NCBI GenBank assembly: GCA_028686345.1
Contig: JAQUCE010000047.1
Coordinates: 1 to 36,979, forward strand
Length of the DNA stretch: 36,979 bases
Direction: 5' to 3'
Source: Kiritimatiellia bacterium
GTDB taxonomy: Bacteria > Verrucomicrobiota > Kiritimatiellia > RFP12 > UBA1067
Part shown: piece after piece, positions 31,013 through 36,979 of the stretch
How the letters are laid out: each line of letters starts with the position of its first letter
Position numbering within the stretch: the first letter of the stretch is position 1
Notes under the pieces: generated by a model
The model's input: only the letters and a program-made list of their open reading frames with translations
Database searches by the model: none
Told to the model about the DNA's origin: nothing
Position numbers and translations under genes: made by a program

Positions 31013-33589
31013 TTACCTGAGAATAAGCAGGGTGCCGCCGGTTGGCAAAAACTCCGCTGAAACCAGCGTCCGCGCGCCAACCGTTGAAAGCACCACCTGC
31101 GCATCCACATGCGTCAGGGTGTGCTCCAACGGCACCTCTTCCGCTGTCATGCTCTCACCAGCTGCCAGGAGAAAAAGCGGCACAGTGAACCTCCAGGGCG
31201 GCTGCTTCACACCCTCAGCCATTGCCACCCTAACAGCCCCGCCATCGATAAATTCGATCTTGTCCCCCAACTCAACACCATTGGGCAAGATGCTGCCAGA
31301 GCAGAGATGCAGCAGGCGGCCTTCGCCCTTGACCCTGACAGGCCCGGATCCAAAGGCGGCCGCGCTCCCGGCAGCCAGTGCGCCTTGCGCAATCTCTGTC
31401 AAGCCTGTATAGCTGTTGGCTCCGGCGAGCACCACTGTTCCCGCACCCTCTTTGGTGAGGCTGCCGGGACCGGTGATCGGACAATGGATTGACAGGGTAT
31501 GACCCGCGTCAGCAGTGAATATTGCGCCGCCCTTGTAAGTGCGGTCTTTTTCAGGTGTGCCTTCAGGATAACCACCCTTATCCCCTGTTGTCGCGGAAAT
31601 ACCACCTTGATCCATCAATCTAATGCCGCGGTTGACATCATCCAAGGTGACATCATTGGTTACGCTGAGGCCGCCGCCATTGAAGACCAGCTGATCCGCC
31701 CTGAATGCGGGCGGCTCCCCACCCAGGTTCTCTTCACATGTCAGCCTGAGAGAGAAGCTGGTGTGGCCGTCGAGCCGGACGCGACCATAAAAATTGGTGT
31801 TCATGGCCCGCAGTGTATAAGCCGCAGTGCCTGCGGCGGGGTTGCCGTCAGAGCTCAGGCGAAGCTCACCATAACCATGCAGGTTCGCAAACATATGGAA
31901 GGAACGCAACGGCGTGTAGCCATAGATCCGTAAAGCATATTGCCTGTTTGCAGCCACCACAGGATAGAGGGTGACATTGCCGGAGAGCTGTCCGGTCGGC
32001 TCCTCCAACAAGCCCATGCTGCTGTTGTTCATAACCACGCAGTCGTTGACAGTCGGCATTACCTCCTTGCCTTTCATGGACAGTCCCGCACCATCCAATA
32101 CCAAGCGATCACCCGCAAAGGTATTGCTGACGTTTTGCGGTGTGCGCAAAGAATAGCGGTTGTTCACGTAAATCTTACCAGCAGCGGGCGCGCTATTGTC
32201 GCTCCAGTTCGGCTCAAGAAAAGCCGAGTGGTTCATAGCATCGCTGGAGGAGAGATAGGCGATCTCCTCGGCTCGTCGTGTTGTCAGCACCAGCACCTTG
32301 CCGCCTGTGCCATTGTCCTGAATCGCCAGCGAGCCAGCCCAGGGCGGGTTCACATACAGCTCAGATTGCTGAACATTCGCCAGTTCCGCTGCATCCAGAA
32401 TCTTATACTCCCGCGGCAGTGTGTCCAGCTGTAAAACATTGACCATGATTGGAAAGTATGGAGCTATGGTCATTGTGCCGCTGAGTGTGACGCGCGGTGT
32501 GGCGGCATCGTCCACAGTCGGGTCAATCCCGATCCCGCCGCCGTCAAATCGCAAATGCTCCACCTGCAAACCCTCAGACCCTAAAGCCCGCAATGATCCA
32601 CCAGCCTGCAGCGTCACGGTATTGCAGGTGCCGGATGCTGAATACACAGCTGAGGCGCCATTGATAACAATGTTGGTGGATGCAAGCGAGGCCCCTGGCG
32701 CGAGATTCAGCTCGCCAGCCAAGACATAGGTGTCGCCTGTATAGGTTTCGTTGGTGGTCAGCACCAGCTTGCCAGCGCCGACCTTGGTGAAATTGCCTGG
32801 TCCGTTGATCAGGCAGCCGATGGTGACAATGGCATTGGCAGCCACCTCAACGCCGCCCCCGCGAAGGTCGTAAGCAGTGGCGGCACGTAGCTGGATACCC
32901 CGGTTGGGATCATCAATGGCAATCGAGTTCGTAAACAGCAGCCATCCACCAGCAATGCTGAGTTGATCGAAAGTATAGGTTGGCGGATTTGGGCCGAGCG
33001 CACTTTCGTCAGTGAAGCCGAGTTTTCCGTCGCGTTCGAAGATAATTTTACCTGTGAAGTTAGTGTTTGCTCCGTGCAGCACTGCACGTTTAGAGGCCTT
33101 GTCATTGGCTAATCCCATACGTACAATAAGATTGCCGGGACCGCTGATCTGAGAATAGATGTCAAAATTACGGAAATTATCTCCTCCTGCCTCAATCGTC
33201 CAATTCTTACCTGCGTTGATCCAGGCATTGCCATATAAACGGCACAGTGCACTATCGCGCCAGTGGCCCAGAGTACCGCCGTCCACGATCAGATTGTTAA
33301 CAACACATTTTCCAGTACACTTCATTGCCAGGGTTCCGCCATTGATAGTCAATGAATCGCCGGCAAAGACATACACTTCGTTGGCAAGTGCGTTATCCGG
33401 CGTGCGCATTGTAAACCCAGCGGTGTAGTAGTTATTGCTTGCAATTGGCGGCTGCCCGTCATCCCAATCATCACCGTTGATAAATGCCGATTTCCCACCG
33501 GCGTTGCTGCGTATCATGCTGTGATCAGCAGCCGAAACCATTAGAACCAAACTCATAACTGATAGCAGTAACATCCTTGTTTTATTCAT
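31013..33589 (-). CDS. Secreted beta-helix protein with autotransporter-associated strand repeats
   Basis: The 858-residue protein has a signal peptide (MNKTRMLLLSVMSLVLMVSAA). Two similar halves follow (about 22-440 and 450-840), each opening with a WDDG/WSDN-type segment and Y(T/N)xRxSLRTP-like strands and ending with repeats of the TIGR02601 kind: GAGKLVLTTNETYTGDTYVL and GAGTVVLAGANSYTGLTEIA. This gives a right-handed beta-helix passenger. No C-terminal 12-strand autotransporter barrel is seen; the protein ends GGTLLILR, so export or anchoring must be by another route. Shine-Dalgarno AAGGAG. It lies upstream of the lipocalin, within the long inverted repeat. Confidence 0.88.
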   Translation of the reverse strand: MNKTRMLLLSVMSLVLMVSAADHSMIRSNAGGKSAFINGDDWDDGQPPIASNNYYTAGFTMRTPDNALANEVYVFAGDSLTINGGTLAMKCTGKCVVNNLIVDGGTLGHWRDSALCRLYGNAWINAGKNWTIEAGGDNFRNFDIYSQISGPGNLIVRMGLANDKASKRAVLHGANTNFTGKIIFERDGKLGFTDESALGPNPPTYTFDQLSIAGGWLLFTNSIAIDDPNRGIQLRAATAYDLRGGGVEVAANAIVTIGCLINGPGNFTKVGAGKLVLTTNETYTGDTYVLAGELNLAPGASLASTNIVINGASAVYSASGTCNTVTLQAGGSLRALGSEGLQVEHLRFDGGGIGIDPTVDDAATPRVTLSGTMTIAPYFPIMVNVLQLDTLPREYKILDAAELANVQQSELYVNPPWAGSLAIQDNGTGGKVLVLTTRRAEEIAYLSSSDAMNHSAFLEPNWSDNSAPAAGKIYVNNRYSLRTPQNVSNTFAGDRLVLDGAGLSMKGKEVMPTVNDCVVMNNSSMGLLEEPTGQLSGNVTLYPVVAANRQYALRIYGYTPLRSFHMFANLHGYGELRLSSDGNPAAGTAAYTLRAMNTNFYGRVRLDGHTSFSLRLTCEENLGGEPPAFRADQLVFNGGGLSVTNDVTLDDVNRGIRLMDQGGISATTGDKGGYPEGTPEKDRTYKGGAIFTADAGHTLSIHCPITGPGSLTKEGAGTVVLAGANSYTGLTEIAQGALAAGSAAAFGSGPVRVKGEGRLLHLCSGSILPNGVELGDKIEFIDGGAVRVAMAEGVKQPPWRFTVPLFLLAAGESMTAEEVPLEHTLTHVDAQVVLSTVGARTLVSAEFLPTGGTLLILR

Positions 33590-33632
33590 TCCAATACTCC
33601 TTTTTTAAACACTGACATTACACTTTTATGTT

Positions 33633-33645
33633 GTCAATATACAAA
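33633..33645 (-). promoter_or_regulatory. 13-bp motif shared with the GntR-type regulator promoter
   Basis: On the minus strand TTTGTATATTGAC, identical to 5909-5921. Here it is about 45 bp upstream of the beta-helix protein ATG and continues into TTGACA; TGACA and TGTCA half-sites flank 14 bp. Possible operator or promoter element. Confidence 0.4.
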
Positions 33646-33696
33646 AATGCGTCTCAGAGGTCAATGAAAAGTCATGTAATTTCTCAATAAAAGAGC

Positions 33697-34232
33697 ACGC
33701 TGAAGCGTGAACAACAACCAAGAATAATTAGGCTACGCCGAATTATATGATTCCGCCCCTCGGAATAGCAGTCGCGAGGGCTGATTTATGAGCCGCTTGA
33801 TTTTGAAAAGTTGTGAGTCGGAGGGTGATTCATCCTAATCACAACCTTAGTCATAATCCTAATCAATCAGCGTTGTTCAGGGCTGGTCGAAAGAGATAAG
33901 GATTGGGATTATGATTGGGATTAGGATTGGGACAAAGATTGGCCACCGACAACATGTTTTTAAGGACCAACATGTTTTTGAGATGAAAAATGGTCGTCCA
34001 CCGCATAGCGGCGGACATACTGAAAGCAACACAGTATATCCGCCGCTATGCGGTGGATTGTTGCGAAGTATATCCGCCGCTATGCGGTGGATGACTCCGA
34101 AACTAGCCGCAATAAGCCCCGATAGACAACGTTTTGCAACAGGCATGTGAAAGGCGCGCCACGGGGTGTAGTGTTGCTTCTATGAAGCAATTAGCGGATG
34201 CCGGGCGGTTGTTCGTCAAAGGCGCGTCGCAG
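33697..34232. repeat. Right arm of the long inverted repeat
   Basis: This is the inverted partner of 29590-30276. It contains CACGCTGAAGCGTG (about 33706-33719), GGCTACGCCGAATTATAT, a G-rich tandem of GGATTGGGATTA-like units (about 33897-33943), AAGGACCAACATGTTTTT, the palindrome array, and AGCCCCGATAGACAA. No gene. Confidence 0.8.
33997..34091. repeat. Palindromic repeat array IV
   Basis: Three 19-bp palindromes start at 33997 (CCGCATAGCGG form), 34039 and 34073 (inverted form), mirroring the inner part of array III. Confidence 0.85.
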
Positions 34233-34466
34233 GGTCACGCTACTATGCTTAAGCACAAAACCTAGTGCTTTTGCAACTGCGACACTGAGGGGCACAGAGC
34301 GTACGCTGCGTTGTTTTTGAGGTAGAAAAACGGGGTAGCGTGATAATTTTTTTGCCCCCTAACTCAGTGATCTGGATTTTGCAGGTTATCCGGTAATATG
34401 TACCGCTGCGCAGATGCGCCGCGCTCTGTCCCTCTGCTGAAGCGGTGTTCTCAGCTCCTTCCAGCC

Positions 34467-34504
34467 AAAAAATCCCGTCCAGCAGCAGCTGAACAGGATT
34501 TTTT
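34467..34504 (-). terminator. Rho-independent terminator of enolase
   Basis: On the minus strand: AAAAAATCC, then a GC-containing stem TTCAGC/GCTGGA, then GGATTTTTT ending in a T6 run, 25 bp after the enolase stop. The A-tract on the other side would let it act on both strands. Confidence 0.75.
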
Positions 34505-34528
34505 CATCCATAAGTTGCGGTCACGAAG

Positions 34529-35824
<1,296 letters not shown>

Positions 35825-35905
35825 TTAATCTACCTAATTGTTGCGTGTGTAACCCCTGACCAGTTGTAATTACGGCAGGGAGCGGGTTCCATAAAACAAC
35901 CAAGT

Positions 35906-35934
35906 ATAATAGGATCAAACGCTGAAGTTTACAA
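35906..35934 (-). promoter_or_regulatory. Predicted enolase promoter
   Basis: Minus-strand TTGTAA (35929-35934), 17-bp spacer, TATTAT (35906-35911), about 90 bp upstream of the enolase ATG. Confidence 0.5.
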
Positions 35935-36149
35935 GGTCAAAATTTTTTTAAGGAACCGGCATGGCAAGATGACTTGTTGTGTGATAAACTAGCGGGCATA
36001 GTTGAATTTCTGAAATAGGGGCGCAGGTGAAAACTTGGGCTTGAATGTCCAGCGCTCAACTTCATATGCAGAGGTAGCGGACTGGAGGCTGATTAACTCG
36101 CCGTGCTGACTCCAGATTGCTGAGTACTGAACACTGAATACTGTTTGAC

Positions 36150-36979
36150 ATGATGCCAACTCAACAACATAGCTTTTTCCTACACTCCGATGGCGCGCAG
36201 CTGGCTGCCACCGTGCTGCTGCCGAAAACTGTTTCAGGGGCAGTTCTCTTTCTGCTGCCCTTTGCAGAAGAGCGCAAAGGGTCTCTCCCGTTTTACCTGA
36301 GCACTGCCCGCACCCTTTTTGACAATCAGATTGCCTCGCTGATCTTTGACTGGCGCGGCTCCGGCGATTCAACCGGCGACTTTGAATCCTCTGATCCTCA
36401 GGGCTTTGTCTGTGATGCCGACAGCGCACTGCGCTGGATCCAGGAGCACCTGCCGGGAATGCCGATCATTGCTCTCGGCACCCGGCTCGCGGCACTGCTG
36501 CTGACCGAGCTTGCCTCTGATCAGGAAGCAATTCAACGCGCAATCATGATCGCGCCAGCTTCAGGCGCAGAGTTCACCCATCAGCTGCTGCAACGCCGCA
36601 TGGTCAATGATATGGTGGCCTACGGCCAGGCAATTGAGAGCCGCGCCTCGCTCCTGGCACAGGTGCAGAGCGGCTGGGCCATTGATCTGGACTGCTATCT
36701 CTTCTCAGCCAAGATGTATGCGTGGATCACAGAGGTCGGAGCTCGGAGAACAGAGGAACATTCAACACCCGACAAACAACCTCCCAAATCCGGCCAGCCC
36801 TTACCCCTGATCCCCGGTGGACACAGCCCCAAAACATTCAAGGCAATCAAGGAGCAGAACACGACAGCGCAAATCTCAGAACCCCGCTTCCCCCCCTTCT
36901 GGAATACGGTCGGTCATGTTGATCTAAGCCAGCTGCAGGCTGAGGTTGTAAGTTGGATTGCAGCAGGTTTTTCCGCGGA
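36150..36979 (+). CDS. Exosortase-associated-type alpha/beta hydrolase, partial (runs off the window)
   Basis: The frame is open from ATG 36150 (36153 also possible; no Shine-Dalgarno) to the window end, at least 276 codons. AVLFLLPFAEERKGSLPFY, then LIFDWRGSGDSTGDFE, then ADSALRWIQEHLPGMPIIAL and GTRLAALLL follow the pattern of alpha/beta hydrolases linked to exosortase (PEP-CTERM) systems, with their characteristic PFAEE block. At the nucleophile elbow Thr replaces Ser (LGTRLA instead of GxSxG), so hydrolase activity is doubtful; members of this family often lack the Ser. VGHVDLSQL near the end supplies a candidate His. It is divergent from enolase; the 215 bp ahead of it show only short direct repeats (ACTGAACACTGAATACTG). 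Confidence 0.75.
   Translation, partial: MMPTQQHSFFLHSDGAQLAATVLLPKTVSGAVLFLLPFAEERKGSLPFYLSTARTLFDNQIASLIFDWRGSGDSTGDFESSDPQGFVCDADSALRWIQEHLPGMPIIALGTRLAALLLTELASDQEAIQRAIMIAPASGAEFTHQLLQRRMVNDMVAYGQAIESRASLLAQVQSGWAIDLDCYLFSAKMYAWITEVGARRTEEHSTPDKQPPKSGQPLPLIPGGHSPKTFKAIKEQNTTAQISEPRFPPFWNTVGHVDLSQLQAEVVSWIAAGFSA

Overview
This window is chromosomal DNA, most likely from an anaerobic member of the PVC group (Kiritimatiellota, Lentisphaerae or a relative). That is an inference from the gene families: autotransporter-associated beta-strand protein, LamG/sialidase/NPCBM-GH20/sialate esterase cluster, GntR regulator with a sugar-binding-type sensor domain, DUF116-polyprenyl synthase fusion, RACo-type ASKHA protein, exosortase-type hydrolase, Rhs fragments, and many short GC-rich hairpin repeats. 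No rRNA, tRNA or marker gene is present to fix the taxon.

Layout. (1) 520-5265, minus strand: a four-gene operon encoding a secretin, a MacA-like lipoprotein adaptor with a long coiled coil, a MacB-type ATPase and a MacB-type permease. It looks like a tripartite ABC exporter whose outer-membrane channel is a secretin instead of TolC. (2) 5933-16246, plus strand: a GntR-type regulator followed by a secreted LamG protein, a GH33 sialidase, a broken NPCBM-GH20 hexosaminidase and a sialate O-acetylesterase. Together they form a small sialoglycan/mucin-degrading locus. (3) 16514-20070, plus strand: a DUF116-polyprenyl synthase fusion and a PQQ-propeller protein. (4) 20204-25858: a repeat-rich accessory island, minus strand apart from one toxin-antitoxin pair. 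It holds three Rhs fragments, an Rhs tip with a small membrane protein, two signal-peptidase-I-like (S26) genes or remnants, and two divergent toxin-antitoxin pairs. The toxin-antitoxin pairs lie between perfect 51-bp direct repeats. (5) 25873-29515, minus strand: a RACo-like corrinoid-protein activator overlapping an NYN nuclease with two zinc ribbons, then a membrane-anchored coiled-coil protein. (6) 29590-34232: a long imperfect inverted repeat enclosing an autotransporter-type beta-helix protein and a lipocalin. (7) 34529-36979: enolase with its own promoter and terminator, then a divergent exosortase-associated-type hydrolase that runs off the window.

Intergenic DNA is unusual. A 19-bp palindrome occurs 15 times in four arrays, mostly at a 34-bp period. 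A larger structured element occurs three times (310-519, 22640-22799, 30219-30428). Two of its copies abut the stop codon of a minus-strand gene, and its stems show compensatory or wobble changes. The strongest leads are the secretin-MacAB exporter, this structured element, the inverted-repeat cassette, and the two S26-like genes beside Rhs fragments, one of which carries a canonical A_AAA_AAC slippery site exactly where its frame breaks.
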